This document shows, piece by piece, positions 11,912 through 23,920 of a DNA stretch of 64,000 nt; within the stretch, counting starts at the first letter, position 1; each line of letters begins with the position of its first letter. Made by a program: the position numbers and the translations under genes. The notes under the pieces were generated by a model. The model had not been told where the DNA came from and ran no database searches. It worked only from the letters and a program-made list of their open reading frames with translations. The DNA comes from Hemerocallis citrina. Its lineage: Eukaryota; Streptophyta; Magnoliopsida; Asparagales; Asphodelaceae. The DNA is taken from positions 199,235,835 to 199,299,834 of the forward strand of contig CM030366.1 of assembly GCA_017893485.1 (NCBI GenBank). Direction: 5' to 3'.

Positions 11912-14432
11912 GACAGTGTAAAACCCTAGAATTTGAAATTATGATTTTGGAATTAATAAATGAATTAAAGTGAATTTGGTGATTTAATAAACTTTTTTGT
12001 GAAATTTATTTTTTTGCACGTGCAAAACACGTGCAAACATTTTTTTGGAAACACGAAGTCAAAAATTTCGTATTGGAGGACCTAATACTTGTTAGTGAAT
12101 AATAATTGCAAATTTTTTGGATTATATAAATCACTATTGGTATTTTTGCAAATATTGCTAAATGAAGGGGTCTTTTTGCAAAAGTGTTACTTGGAGGCAA
12201 ATTTTGAAAAGTCGATTTTCTGGGGGTTTCAATTTGAGGCGGGCCAGATCTGGAGGGATTTGAGGGATTTATATCCTACCTCATTTGGTTTATTTAACTA
12301 CCTAATATGATAAGACTATATATGCAAAGATATCTCTTAAAAGAATATTTTGTAAATCTTCTCAAAAACCATAGAAGAGCATCCCGGCCTATATTTAGAG
12401 AGCAGCAGCCGCCCACTGTTGTGAACTCAAAAACTCTACTTTGCATTATTATTTTGATGTTGGATCTTAAAGCTTTGCAAAAGGGAGGAGGAGAAAGCTT
12501 TCTTATTGCTTTTGTTTCTTCAAATTAATCTTCCTAAAAGGTGAGTGATAATTTTATTTTGTTCTATATTTGTTGAGTATGATGGCTTGTCTAGTAGGAT
12601 GCATGCTAGAAGATTGTATGCTTGATGTAGTAAACAATTAGATGAATGAATAGTTGAAAGAAGATATTCATGAACAAAAATGCAAATCAATGTATGAACT
12701 TTAATGTATAGTTGGTTGGAAAATTGTAATTTCACAAAGATCCTAAATTTTTACACCATGCTTGATTGATCATGGTTGAATTGATGTGGGATGTGTATGA
12801 GACTTGTAGAAACTGACATCTAGTCGGTAAAGATCAATAATATGAATGGGGAATGATTGTATGTGAAAGAATTGATTAAGAATGATTAGAGACTTGGTAA
12901 AGATTTTGCTCTAAGCTTGTTTAATCATATGAAGATTATTTGTTCATCAAGACTGCAAAATTAGTATGCATGTGTGTTCACTGTTTTCCTTGATATGCTC
13001 TGTTTGATTTATGAATTGGGGAAAACTTGACCATTGATTGAATTAGAGACAATGAAGTAGGAGAAATGGATCTAACAAGAATGTGGCTGTGTATAATGAA
13101 TTGCAAAGAAAAGATTTTGGGTTAAAAAGATCAAGTTAAAGTGAGATTTGAAGTTTCGGACCTGTATAGTGCAGGCCGAACTTGAACATTTGAGATTTTT
13201 GTGAAATTTTCAATGAATTTGATTTGTATTGGGACTGAGATGGATTGATCAAACATACAGCTCATATATGTTGAATTCTGTTAGGCATTTACTGATGTTT
13301 TCAAGAACTTTATGAAAAAGTCTTCTTTATAACTTTTGTTCAATATTGTGATTTGGAAATTGAGATTTTGTGAAGTTATGAAAAGATTTGATTTATGTAT
13401 GAGCTAAGATAGATTTGGCCAAGATTGTGCCTATTATATTCTAGATTTCGTTATAAGAAACCACAGATTTATACTTACATATATCAGTTTTGTGAGAATT
13501 GTGAATTTTTTGCGACAGCAGACCACCTGACAGTCGACTGCAGCGTTTAATGCCGCATCCGTTAGTCGACTTTCAAGTCTCTGACTGCACCATTTAAATA
13601 CCGACAGTCAATCGAAGCGATTTGTATTGCGCTTAACGGTCGACTGCCAAGTTCTTTTTTTTTGGGTTTATTGTTCTTTAAGCACTGTCGGTCGACCGCA
13701 GTAGTTTTCCACTATGGTTGTTGGTTGATTGACATAGCTTGATTTTTTCTGTTTGCTGCAAATTTTCGTTTCTTGAACGATTGTTTATTTAACTTTTATA
13801 AATGTTAATTCCCTGTTTTCCAGTGTGTTTAGATTCAGATTGCTTGTTATTTCGGAGAGTATGTATTCTCAATTCGATTAAGTATTTAACTTCTGCTTTT
13901 GTGGTTTTACAAGAGTATGTGTTTTCAAATTTGTAGAGTATTCTATTATGAGTTATCTTCCACTATTTGCTTCAGTTTTAATTCAGATTGTTTCAGTTTT
14001 ATCGAGTAAATTATATGGTTATGGCTACACATGGAAGTGCTTGATTTGGCTGTTGGATTTTTTGGGAAAATTTTCATAACTTATTAAATGAATTTGAATG
14101 ATTAGAGGTGTGTGATAGCCTCGGGATTTTTGAGACTTTAGAGGTTGAGTGGGACCCTAGTATGCCGGCAGATGGGATTTTGTGGTTCTGGCCAGTTGGG
14201 GCCTTGATGTCGATTAGTTGAGTTAAGCCCGGTAGGATACACTAACTCTAGGAAATTGTGATTAATTAAATAAACTTAATAAATATAAGGATATGCACTA
14301 GATGGTGATATGATGAAACAGGAGCAAACGTGAGTTATGTTTTCCAGGATGATCCGCGGAGTGAGACATTCCCCAATATTTTGGGACGATAGATGAAATA
14401 GGCCACAGAATGATCCACGGAGGGGATTGGTC

Positions 14433-15897
14433 TGTTGATTCTTGATTTTGATGATTACAACACAATACAAAGTTGTTGTGCTACTTCTTAGATATTACAG
14501 GATGTACACAAAGGCAAAATGTTCAAACAAGTTCTCAAAGCAAGTTGATCAAGCAAAGCTACAAACACAGCTCTCAAAGCTAACTGATCAAGAAAGCTAC
14601 AAGGTTGCTAGCTTCAAAGATAAAAACAAAGGCTAAAGCTCCATCACAAGACTCATGACTCGAGACAAGACCTATGCTTAAATGTGTTGTATTAAGTGTC
14701 TTGTAACAGTTGTAACTCTTTTATTTCTTTGAGTCTTAGAATGCTGTAATAGCCTTGTCACACACACTCACGCATATCTTTAAATAATTGAGTGTTTTAC
14801 AAAACTTAAAAAAATCGAAACAAGCTTGATTAAGCTCAGCTGTTAAGTACCAGTCGACCGCTATTTGGCACCAGTTGACTGTCTAGTATGAAACTGTCTG
14901 AACTCATTCAAACTCTGACCAGTCGACTCATTATGGCAACCCAGTCGGCTGTTCAAGCCGTTTCGACAGTTTTCTGTTTTTAAACTTGTTTTTCAAAATC
15001 AAATCTTTACTGCTGTTGTATGGCAGTTGGGACTCAACCTTCCAACGGTCAAACGTCTCTAACTCTATAAAAAGAGTACAGAGATCATTTGACAAAGGTT
15101 AACAACTTTTTCCAAGCATTTTTTTCTTAAGTTCTCAAGCTTTTGGTTTTGACAAGAAAAAGCTTTCTAAAAGCATTCACTTTCTAAGTCTTGGTTCTCT
15201 GAAATCAGTCTAGTATAACAGTGATTTTGTTTTAGACTGATTTCGGAAGTTGACCTAATAGCCACACACAAAATCACATTCACAACAAGGTTATAGGTTG
15301 ATTGTAAACATTTTGTTGTTGTTCTTCACTCTCGGTTGTGAGAGTGGTTCCTCTCGGTTGGAGAGTAGGGCTCTAGGGTGTAGAGTCAGGTTTTCACTCT
15401 TGGTGGAAGAGTGGGGTGCTCTCTCTAGTGGTGAGAGAGGACTACGGGTTGGACAAGGTTGTTGTCTAACGCCGTAGGGTATTCTTGTAATTTTCCAAGA
15501 ATAGTGAAAAATCTCAAGTAAGTTGCTTGGGGACTGGATGTAGGTCGGGAGGACCGAACCAGAATACATCGTGTGTACTCTGTGGTTGTATTTCTCCGAA
15601 CTTGCATTTTATTTACTTGCTTTTTAAGTTCTCTGTGAAACTTGTCTGGACAGTCGACTGTGTCCCTTTTTAAGTTGACTGGTCCGACTTGTACTACATT
15701 CTCTTTGAAAACTTGTCTGGTAAGTCGACTGATCAGTCTCATCTTAAAATACTCTTCTTAACTGTCACCCCAGTCGACTGGTTTCTCTTTTCCAGTCGAC
15801 TGGACCGAAGAAAAAGTTCAATTCCATAATTATTTTTATAAAACACTATTCACCCCCCCCCCTCTAGTATTTCTTACCTTGCCTACAGGATCCAACA
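14433..15897 (+). mobile_element. SIRE-like Ty1/copia solo LTR
   Basis: Starts TGTTGATTCTTGATTTTG and ends GGATCCAACA, with perfect 5-bp target duplications TGGTC at 14,428-14,432 and 15,898-15,902. The start, the CCCCCCCCCTCTAGTATTTC stretch near the end and the CAGGATCCAACA terminus are the familiar signature of SIRE/Maximus copia LTRs. It is 1,465 bp with no internal region, so it is a solo LTR. A truncated relative lies at 58,915. Confidence 0.85.
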
Positions 15898-15954
15898 TGG
15901 TCTCCAGTATTCCAAGGACGAGAGCGACGCTCATGTAATATTTGTGCAATAAGA

Positions 15955-16047
15955 GTTCCAGGATGACCTGCAGAGTGAGACATTCCTCAATATTCCGGGA
16001 CGATGGATGAAATAGGCCACAGAATGATCCACGGAGGGAATTGGTCT
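15955..16047. repeat. Diverged tandem copy of 14,344-14,432 inside the host LTR
   Basis: GTTCCAGGATGACC...GGAATTGGTC repeats the stretch ending at the copia insertion site (14,344-14,432); TCCAGTATTCCAAGG also occurs at 15,903 and 16,049. The host LTR therefore had a short tandem repeat of roughly 145 bp before the copia element landed in one unit. Confidence 0.6.
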
Positions 16048-16828
16048 CCAGTATTCCAAGGGCAAAAGCCGATACTTACAAAATATCTAAATCTCGTAGC
16101 AGTCACTGTAGTAGGATAGTTGGATATCGTGGGATTGAACCCTATGATGTAGAGGACGATAAGGGCTTGCACCGGACCTATGTATTGTGGGATGCATAGA
16201 ATCCGACAAGTATGCATTAGTAATCATCATAAGCACTGTGTTTTCTTGACTTGTATTATGCATGCTTGTTTTCTTTGTTTTCCTTACACTTGACACTTAC
16301 CCTAGTTTCACTCGATGATTTATGTTTCATTTATCGTTATTTCATATTTCATTTGTTATCACCCTGTTAATATGTTGACTATGATTTTGTTTCTATGTCT
16401 CATTATGTTGTATTTCTTTTGAATATCACTCACACCATTATAGTCAACCCCTGTAGTTTTGGAGGTTAGAGTTATCTCTAGCCTCATATTTTACACGTGA
16501 ATACCATTAGCATGGAGTTGGGAGCATGTGGTAATAGTTAATGTTTATGCAAATTTTGGTAAAGAGACTGATTGTGAAGAGAAAATTGTAATTCAAGGTG
16601 TTTAATTTTCGCTGTGCTTTGTAAAAGAGATGGTGTAATAAAAGTTTTAAAATATTCCTGTGTTTATACTATGTTTATGATTACAGTTGAGGTTGATGCT
16701 AGGAATTGAGCCACGTATTTCTAAGTTTATTTATTGAAAATTTGGGGCACTACAGACAAGCCCTCCGACGATCTAGTCAGTCACTGGAAAAAGGACTCAT
16801 TACCTTTGAAAGTAAGGAGGGGGTCTGG

Positions 16829-16836
16829 TATTTATA
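16829..16836 (-). promoter_or_regulatory. TATA box of the Tat-like LTR
   Basis: Reverse-strand TATAAATA with a GC-rich upstream side and a leader running toward U5, consistent with a minus-strand LTR promoter. Confidence 0.5.
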
Positions 16837-17229
16837 GGCAGGGACAAACAAGTCTGGGATCCTAACGGGCCGGGTCGGACCCGTTTACCTGTGGGTCTGA
16901 GTTGGCAGAAGCCCGTTGGACTTTGTTGACTTGATGATCTGGGGTGAGCGTAATCTGAGGAAATCTGAAGGCCATGATTAGGCCACATATCTATACCACA
17001 TCATAAGCCCCCACTCCTGGAGGGCTGTGTAAACCAGCCGTGGAGGAGTAGTTTGTCTCTGTGGGAAGAGCGGAGGGGTGTATTTGGCGAAGATAAGTTT
17101 TTGAGTCCCTGAGGAGTGACTGAAGTTGGCACCGAGTCGATCACAATATAGCTTGTGCCGGGAGCCAAGCTTGAAGGGTCGGTGCTGAGCGTCGAGCCTA
17201 GAGGGTCGGCACCGAGCGCCTGGAGTGAG

Positions 17230-18215
17230 ACATTTAATGAAAGAATCTGTATGGTGGCTCAAAGTCCATGCCAAGCTCTAAGCTAGGAGGGTCGGCACCG
17301 GGGCATTTTGTGAGAAGCTGTGTGGAGGCTCGAAGTCCATGTCGAGCTCCGAGCTAGGAGGGTCGGTGCCGAGCACCTCGAGTGAGGCATTTTGTGAAAT
17401 AGGCAGTGTGGAGGCTCGAAGACCATGCCGAGCTCCGAGCTAGGAGGGTCGGCGCCGAGCACCTCGAGTGAGGCATTTAGTGAAATAAGCTGTGTGGATG
17501 CTCGAAGTCCATGCCGAGCTCTGAGCTAGGAGGGTCGGCACCGAGCACCTCGAGTGAGGCATTTTGTGAAATAAGCTGTGTGGAGGCTCGAAGTCTATGC
17601 CGAGCTCTGATCTAGGAGGGTCGGCACCGAGCGCCTCGAATTGAGGCATTTTGAGAAAGAAGCTGTGTGGAGGCTCGAAGTCCATGCCGAGCTTCGAGCT
17701 AGGAGGGTCAGCGCCGAGCACCTCGAGTGAGGCATTTAGTGAAATAAGCTGTGTGGAGGCTCGAAATCCATACCGAGCTCCGATCTAGGAGGGTCGGTGC
17801 CGAACGCCTATAATTAAGGCATTTTGTGGCATAAGTTGTATGGAGGCTCCAAGTCCATGCTGAGCTTCGAGCTAGGAGGGTCGGCGCCGAGCACCTTGAG
17901 TGAGGCATTTTGTGAAATAGGCTGTGTGGATACTAGAAGTCCATGCCGAGCTCCGAGCTAGGAGGGTCGGCTCCGAGCGCCTCGAGTGAGGCATTTAGTG
18001 ACATAGTGGTATGGAGGCTCGAAGTCCATGCCGAGCTCTTAGCTAGGAGTGTCGGCGCCGAGTGCCTCAAGTGAGGCATTTTTTGAAATAGCCTGTGTGG
18101 AGACTAAAAGTCCATGTTGAGCTCCGAGATAGGAGGGTCGGCGTTGAGCACCTCGAGTGAGGCATTTAGTGAAAAAAGCTGTGTGGAGGCTCGAAGTCCA
18201 TGCCGAGCTCCGAGG
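17230..18215. repeat. Tandem array, about 86-bp period, about 11 units
   Basis: The core GAGCTAGGAGGGTCGG recurs near 17,441, 17,527, 17,613, 17,699, 17,786, 17,873, 17,959, 18,045 and 18,131, with shorter, more diverged units before. Each unit also carries GAGGCTCGAAGTCCATGCCG and GAGTGAGGCATTT. The frames across it are periodic and do not look coding. It lies in the 3' UTR/U3 side of the Tat-like element. Confidence 0.9.
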
Positions 18216-18640
18216 CAGAAGGCCTTAAGCTGTGAGGCCATTTTCTACAAAAGCTAGGGTGATGCTTGAGATCCATGCCGAGCGTCGAGCTAGAAGGCCT
18301 TAAGTTGTGAGGCCATTTTGTGGAAAAGCTAGGGTGAGGCTCGAGATCCATGCCGAGCGTCGAGCCTGAAGGCCTTGAGCTGTGAGGCCATTTTCTGCAA
18401 AAGCTAGGGTGATGCTCGAGATCCATGTCGAGCGTTGAGCCAGAAGGCCTGGAGCTGTGAGGCCATTCTGTGGAAAAGCTAGGGTGAGGCTAAAGATCCA
18501 TGCCGAGCATCGAGCCAGAAGGCCTTGAGTTGTGAGGCCATTTTCTGCAAAAGCTAGGGTGATGCTCGAGAGCCATGCTGAGCGTCGAGCCAGAAGACCT
18601 TGAGCTGTGAGACCACTTTTTGGCCAGAGCCTTGCTTTGG
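18190..18640. repeat. Tandem array, about 75-bp period, about 6 units
   Basis: Units with AGAAGGCCTTGAGCTGTGAG and GCAAAAGCTAGGGTGA recur at about 75-bp spacing directly after the 86-bp array. Both arrays share the core GAGGCTCGA..TCCATGCCGAGC, so the second period probably arose from the first. Confidence 0.9.
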
Positions 18641-18914
18641 TGTTTGGCATGTCTGAAGTGCACAGTGGACCCCGAGCATTTGGGACTTGAGAATTTGGGC
18701 CGTATGTGGGCCAACAAGGCGGTGACACGTCATGTTTTTTGAGGGTTTCGAGGAGTCGCTGGTTTCACTATGTATCCCCCACTCTTCTCCTCATTTTTCA
18801 CATTTGCTTTCTTTCTCCAAGTTCCCAAATTTTCTCTTCTAGCGCAGCTCAGTCACCGGCGGCGAGTTTTCCGACCACCTTCCAGTACTTCGAACAGATT
18901 AGTTTTTTCCATTA

Positions 18915-21157
18915 TGTCAAGGGACCAGTCTAGTTCGTCCGCCACCACCTCGTATCGGGATGAAGGCCCAAGCCTCTCCAACTCAACGTCATGGGAGTCA
19001 GAGGAGAAGATCTATGACGTTGCACCGCTACGCACCAGGAAGCCCTTCTAGTAGAGTCGAGCGACTCAGAAGGGAATACGCACATGATAGAGGGTGACGA
19101 AGAGGTGGAGGTCGTTGAGGGAGACGAAGTCGTCCAGGGGGGTGATTAGGAGGTTCAAGTCATCGAGGGGGACGACATTGTTCAAGGGGGCGATAAAAAG
19201 GTTGAAGTGGTCAAGGGGGACGAAGAAAGGAGGGATGATGCTTCGACAGAGGAAAAAGATCTGGCTCCTTTGGCGACGCCTTCTCCCCCGAGGGGTCGTC
19301 GAGTCCGACGGAGGAAAACTAAGTGGATCCAACCGGACAGCCCGGACGAGACGGCTCCTGAAATTAACTTTGAGGTCCCGTTCTTAGTTCAGCCGTGCTC
19401 TTTTAGAATGTATCCGGACGATGTTGAGAGTTGGTTCGATACGGAGGTGGTGTTGACGATGATGTGCAGGCATCCTCGCCCGGTAGGAAGAAGATATTGA
19501 TGGACATGACGCCAAATGTTCTAACTGCGGACAACCTTCCTGTTATCTGATCTAGTTACTTTATCGATCAGGAGTACGAGCTACTAATCCCCAGCCCCGG
19601 GATCCGCCCCATGGAAAAATTGGCGCCCCTGCTTCTGTGTGTTCCCGGTGGACGCCTTTTGCTCAGGTTTGCGATTGCCACTCCACCCGTTTATTAAGGA
19701 AGTTCTGAATTGGGCGACGTTGAGCTCGATGCAATAGGGGCCCAAAACCTGGAAGCAGCTTATGTGCTTCATGCTTCTTTGCGAGGAGCGGGGGGTTCCC
19801 CTGAGGCTGAAGTACTTCCAAGTGATCCTGGGACTTAGCTCGTCTGGCGAGTACGAAGGGATCTACTACATCTTGCTACGCCGAGGGAGGAAGGTTGTAC
19901 ACGGGCATTTGGACTCTATCAAAAGGGTGGAAGGAGAAATACTTTGTTGTTCGGAGCCTGACCTCCTGGGTGATACCCACGGCTTGGAGATTTTATAAAC
20001 CCAACCTTAAGGGTCCCCGTAAGTTAGTTTGACGTCTGAGGAGTGGGCGAACGTTGAGCAGATATATTCGGACAATAGCATTGGTTGGCCAAACGTTATG
20101 GAGAGGCACCTGGCTAGAATCGGACTGAGCCCCACTTCTATTAGTATGTCTTTTGTCTAATTTTCTTTTAAGTGTTTTTCCTCATCTCATGAGATTCTCA
20201 TTTTTGCAGATATGGACAACGCGGAGATCTCCGAGAGGAGGGCACTGATGAAGAAAAGGAAGGCTAAGAAGAGTGATCGGGCTAAGCACGGGAGGCACGG
20301 GAGATTCCCCTCCAAGGGGATTGCCGATGAACTCCCTCGCTCGACATCGAAAAAGCACAAGGCGTATAAATCGAGCCCCAACTCCAGTAGCCAGAGGGTT
20401 ACAAAAGTGATGAGGGGCGGCCTCCCACCCATCGCTCCAACGGCCGAGGAGATCGTGGGTAAGGAGGGGCTTCGGCCATGGGCCCCGGACTGGGCCGTTA
20501 ACACTTTGTCAGATGGAGCCGTGGCAATCGAGATGGTTGAGAAGCTCGCTCCACCTCGGGACCGGAAGGCCCGAGAGTGTGACATCGTCGAGTCCAGCTA
20601 TATGAAGTGGGCTCTGGTGAGCGTGCAGGTAACCTTATTTGGCAATGATTCTTTTGTAGCTTGTTGGTTGTGTTATAGCCTAAGTCTGGTTCCCTCGGTT
20701 ATAAGCCTGCGTGGAGGGTGCTCAGCTGATGAAGTTGCAAGAGGAGGAGCTGAGGAAGGAAGTGAGGAACGCTCAGCGCTATGAGCGAGAGATGAAAGAT
20801 CTCAAAATAGCGCAGCTGGCGCTTGAGGGACAAAACTAGGCTCTTCGGGCGGAGCTAGCGAACCAGGCCGACGCCCACATGAAGCAGATGACCGAGCTGC
20901 GGAAAGCGGCCGACCGGCAGTTGAAGAAGATGAAGCAAGCCGGGATGGATAAGGCCATCGAGGCCCATGACGAAGTTTACGCCTTGGCGATGCGGCATGT
21001 TAAGTACCACCACTCAGAGTTGGATCTGAGCAACTTCCATTACGACATGGAGGTGCCCGAACACCCCCTGACTCCCAGGAGTGGTGGCGATGACGATGCT
21101 GCAGGGGGTGACCCCAACGCTGAGCTTCCGGCCGAGGAAGTGGTTGGACCGCAGTAG
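18915..21157 (+). pseudogene. Antisense additional ORF of the Tat-like element (Transposase_28 / putative gypsy-type transposon domain)
   Basis: The plus-strand gene is opposite to gag-pol. It starts at ATG 18,915 (MSRDQSSSSATTSYRDEG) and has a Ser-rich, then Glu/Asp-rich N-terminus. A domain at about 19,370-19,990 follows, with CFMLLCEERGVPLRLKYFQ and GEYEGIYYILLRRGRKVV, which resembles the Pfam 'putative gypsy type transposon' domain. A basic linker (20,212-20,635) and a coiled-coil C-terminus (about 20,710-21,157, MTELRKAADRQLKKMKQAG) complete it. Probable introns end at 20,210 (TTTTTGCAG) and near 20,700. In-frame stops (for example TAG at 19,049) and frame changes inactivate it. Function is unknown; such ORFs are a known accessory of Tat-lineage elements. 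Confidence 0.7.
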
Positions 21158-21369
21158 TACCTGCTATTTTCTTTTCCACCTCTTATTTTTGTTTGCTTTT
21201 TTGTAATCGTTGGACTGCCCACCGCATTTTTGTGAACTCACTTTTTGAGCAATGAAAATAGTTTTAACCGAACCTCTTGACTTAAATGAATTATGGATTT
21301 TGGACTTGATTTTTAGCCAAGTGTAACGGCTCGGAGTAATATTTCCATGTTTCCTTGCTAGATAGATGC

Positions 21370-21913
21370 GACCCCGAGGGTAGACCTCGGCCGTGCTGAG
21401 ATGAGCCGGCTGAGAGGTAAGATCTCGGCCCTGGAGTCTGCTTTGATCCAATGCCATAAGGAGGCTCGCGACTGAGAGGTTGCCATCTAATACTTTATGG
21501 ACAAGTCAAAGGGACTTAGCCTGGAGCTGGTGCGTTTCAAGAAGCTGATAGCCGACTGTGACTGGGACATTACAGGAGTCCTATTTTCGATGGCTAGTGT
21601 TTCCGCTCGGCGGCCGTCGTCTGAATCTTTTCTTCGCGAGGTCATTGTGGAGAAGGAGTTGGAGGTGCAACGGTATAAGATAATGCTAGGAATGTCTGGG
21701 TCCCTATCCGTTTCCTTTGGGGGTGCTCGTCCTTCAACCGGAGCTTCGTTGTCGACCCCAAAGATTGGGCCAGCGAAGCCTTGCGATGCACAAAGCTCGG
21801 TTGTAGGTATGTCTACCTTGGCAATACCAGGTGATCCAGCGAAGGACCCAACTCGCTCGGCTGGACTTGAACTTGTTTGTACCAACCCTGCGGCTCCGAT
21901 ACCGGAGCCCTAG
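21370..21913 (+). pseudogene. Second coiled-coil remnant of the antisense ORF
   Basis: Plus-strand sequence after the first stop again encodes a helical stretch (SRLRGKISALESALIQCHKEA) followed, after stops, by an open frame at 21,497-21,913 (MDKSKGLSLELVRFKKLIAD, then a Ser/Pro/Ala-rich tail). It may be a separate 3' exon or a diverged duplicate of the C-terminus. No known domain. Confidence 0.4.
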
Positions 21914-22261
21914 GCCGAGTTTGAACGATGTAATAACATCTTCCTTTGTAACGACATTTTCTTTAGTTGAAATAATAATGAGAATACAATTTTATTGCTT
22001 TGACTGGTTCTTTTGCCGTGTGCTTACTTCCGATCTTTGAGGATAGGTCCTCGGCGTCAGGGCCGAGGGAGGGGTTCGAGCCGAAGGGTGATGACGAGAG
22101 TGAGGGATCCTGAAAGCCTGGTAATGGAGGATGTTTCGTCTTCCAATGTCATTAATGGCAATCAGAAATTTCGACTTCCCATGTCATAAATGAGCATCAC
22201 CTGAGGCCTATGTAACCCTCACCCCCTCATCAGATTTTTCTCACTTCACTGTGAGTTCTCG

Positions 22262-22580
22262 TCACCGGTGGCTCTCCTGCCACCCTCTAACAATTGAGGG
22301 TAACGGCGATGAGTGCTGTTTTATCCCCAGTTGCCGGCGGGTGAAAGGTGGGTCGACCTAGGTGTGCGGGGATCGGGGCGCTTGCCGTAGGCGAGTGCCC
22401 TAAATGAAACTTTTGTTCGAGAATCCGGTGGCCAGTGGCTCTCCTGCCACCCTCAGAAAGTTAGGGGTAGTACCGACGAAGGCTGCCTTACCCCTGGCTA
22501 TCTGCGGGTGAAAGGCGAGTCGACTCGTTGTCCGGGTCTCGGTGGTTCTCGTCGTTGGCGAGGGCCGTAAATATAAATGA
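22262..22580. repeat. Two-copy tandem repeat, about 165 bp
   Basis: GTGGCTCTCCTGCCACCCTC occurs near 22,268 and 22,434, each followed by similar GGCGGGTGAAAGG / TGCGGGTGAAAGG and GGCGAG stretches. It lies between the antisense ORF and the next array. Confidence 0.7.
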
Positions 22581-22619
22581 AAATTTTGAGTAAGTGGTTA
22601 GCTGAAGTCCAAGCCGATG

Positions 22620-23290
22620 GTTTACGACTTGATTGTTTGACAAAACCCTCATAGGTGTTTGATGTCCAAGCCGAGCGGCGAGTTTGTTAGGGGTTGAAGA
22701 ACCTCTCGTAGGTGAGTCTGAGCCGAGGGCTAGGAGTTTAGGGATTGAGAAATCCATCACAGGTGTTCGAAGTCCAAGCCGAGCGACGAGGATGTGAGGG
22801 GTTGAAGAACCCCTCGTAGGTGAGTCCGAGCCAAGGGCTAGGAGTTGAGGGATTGAGAAATCCCTCACAGGTGTTCGAAGTCCAAGTCGAGTGGCGAAGA
22901 CGTGAGGGGATGAAGAACCTATCGTAGGTGAGTCCAAGCCGAGGGCTAGGAGTCGAGGGATTGAGAAATCCCTCATAGGTGTTCGAAGTCCAAGCCGAGT
23001 GGCGAGGATGTGAGGGTTTGAAGAACCCCTCGTAGGCGAGTCTGAGCCAAGGGCTAGGAGTTGAGGGATTGAGAAATCCCTCACAGGTGTTCAAAGTCCA
23101 TGCCGAGCGGCGAGGACGTGAGGGGTTGAAGAACCCCTCGTAGGTGAGTCCGAGCCGAGGGCTAGGAGTTGAGGGATTGGGAAATCCCTCACAGGTGTTC
23201 GAAGTCCAAGCCTAGCAGCGAGGACTTGATGGGTTCAAGAACCCCTCGTTGGTGTTCGAAGTCCATGCCAGGCGGCGATGACGTGGGTGA
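22620..23290. repeat. Tandem array, 108-bp period, about 6 units, two hairpins per unit
   Basis: GGGATTGAGAAATCCCTC recurs near 22,741, 22,849, 22,957, 23,064 and 23,173. Each unit contains two short perfect hairpins (GAGGGATT/AATCCCTC and GAGGGGTT/AACCCCTC) and the core GTTCGAAGTCCAAGCCGAGC shared with the 86-bp array 4.4 kb away. Because 108 is a multiple of three, a long periodic minus frame is open across it; I do not regard this as a protein. Confidence 0.9.
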
Positions 23291-23355
23291 CTAAGAAGTT
23301 GACATTTTCGATTTGTTAAACAAAAATCTCTCGCTTTTATATCATGTCTGTTTGT

Positions 23356-23918
23356 TTACATGATGTAAAGCCTCTCAACTTGTTGCTGATATATGGGTCG
23401 TCGGATGGTGGATCTTTCCCATACCTCATCAATAAGGTCCAGGTTCGCCCTGATGTCGCTTGAGTTTGATTCCTCGTCAAAGCCCATGTACCTCGGCAAT
23501 GGGAGGCCGACTTCCAGAGGGATGATAGCCTCGGTCCCGTATGCCATATTGAATGGGGACTCGTCGATCGGAATTCTCTTGGTAGTTCGGTGTGACCAGA
23601 GGACGCTAGATAACTCTTCGACCCATAAACCCTTGGGGGATTGGACTCGCCGAACGGAATTTGGCGGTTGGTGTTTTCTGCTTGGCCATTCGATTGGGGT
23701 GAGAGATTGACGAGAAGCGTTGCTGAATGCCGACGTCTTCACAAAACTTTAGAAAAAATTTTCTGGCGAAAGTTCCGTTATCGGTGAGTAGCACGCGAGG
23801 GATCCCGAATCGACAGATGATGTGCTTCCAGAAGAATTGTTGGGCTTGATGCTCCATGATCACGGCCAAGGGTTCCACCTCGACCCACTTGTAAAGTAGT
23901 CGACAGCCACGATGAGGA
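23356..23918 (-). pseudogene. Integrase core and C-terminal part of the Tat-like element
   Basis: Minus strand: FLIVAVDYFT at 23,918 downward, then EPLAVIMEHQAQQFFWKHI, CRFGIPRVLLTDNGTFA and RTTKRIPIDESPFNMAYG, the classic gypsy integrase core order. The first core Asp (VDYFT) and second (TDNGT) are visible. The Gln of the usual DNGTQFA and several residues around HPNRMA are altered, and frames shift near 23,740. It ends at 23,356 before the GPY/F region. The N-terminal half is at 37,646-38,066, beyond the MULE. Confidence 0.85.
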
Positions 23919-23920
23919 AT

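Larger units (their letters stand above)
11917..16754 (+). mobile_element. Large solo LTR inserted in the Tat-like 3' LTR
   Basis: Starts TGTAAAACCC and ends GGGGCACTACA, flanked by GACAG (11,912-11,916) and GACAA (16,755-16,759), a 5-bp target duplication with one change. Without the nested copia LTR it is about 3.4 kb. No gag or pol is present. A TATA-like CTATATTTAGAG near 12,389, a CAG-rich leader and a splice-donor-like AAAAGGTGAGTG near 12,537 indicate plus orientation. The length suits a gypsy lineage with long LTRs. Confidence 0.7.

Noticed and set aside
22488..23094. Long minus-strand periodic open frames with 36-residue repeats
   Set aside because: The unit is 108 bp, so any open frame persists; two phases give equally long frames, and no family matches. 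Repeat shadow.
22620..23290. CRISPR-like regular repeat array
   Set aside because: The 108-bp units are contiguous with no unique spacers, the genome is a plant, and the array belongs to a retrotransposon 3' region.
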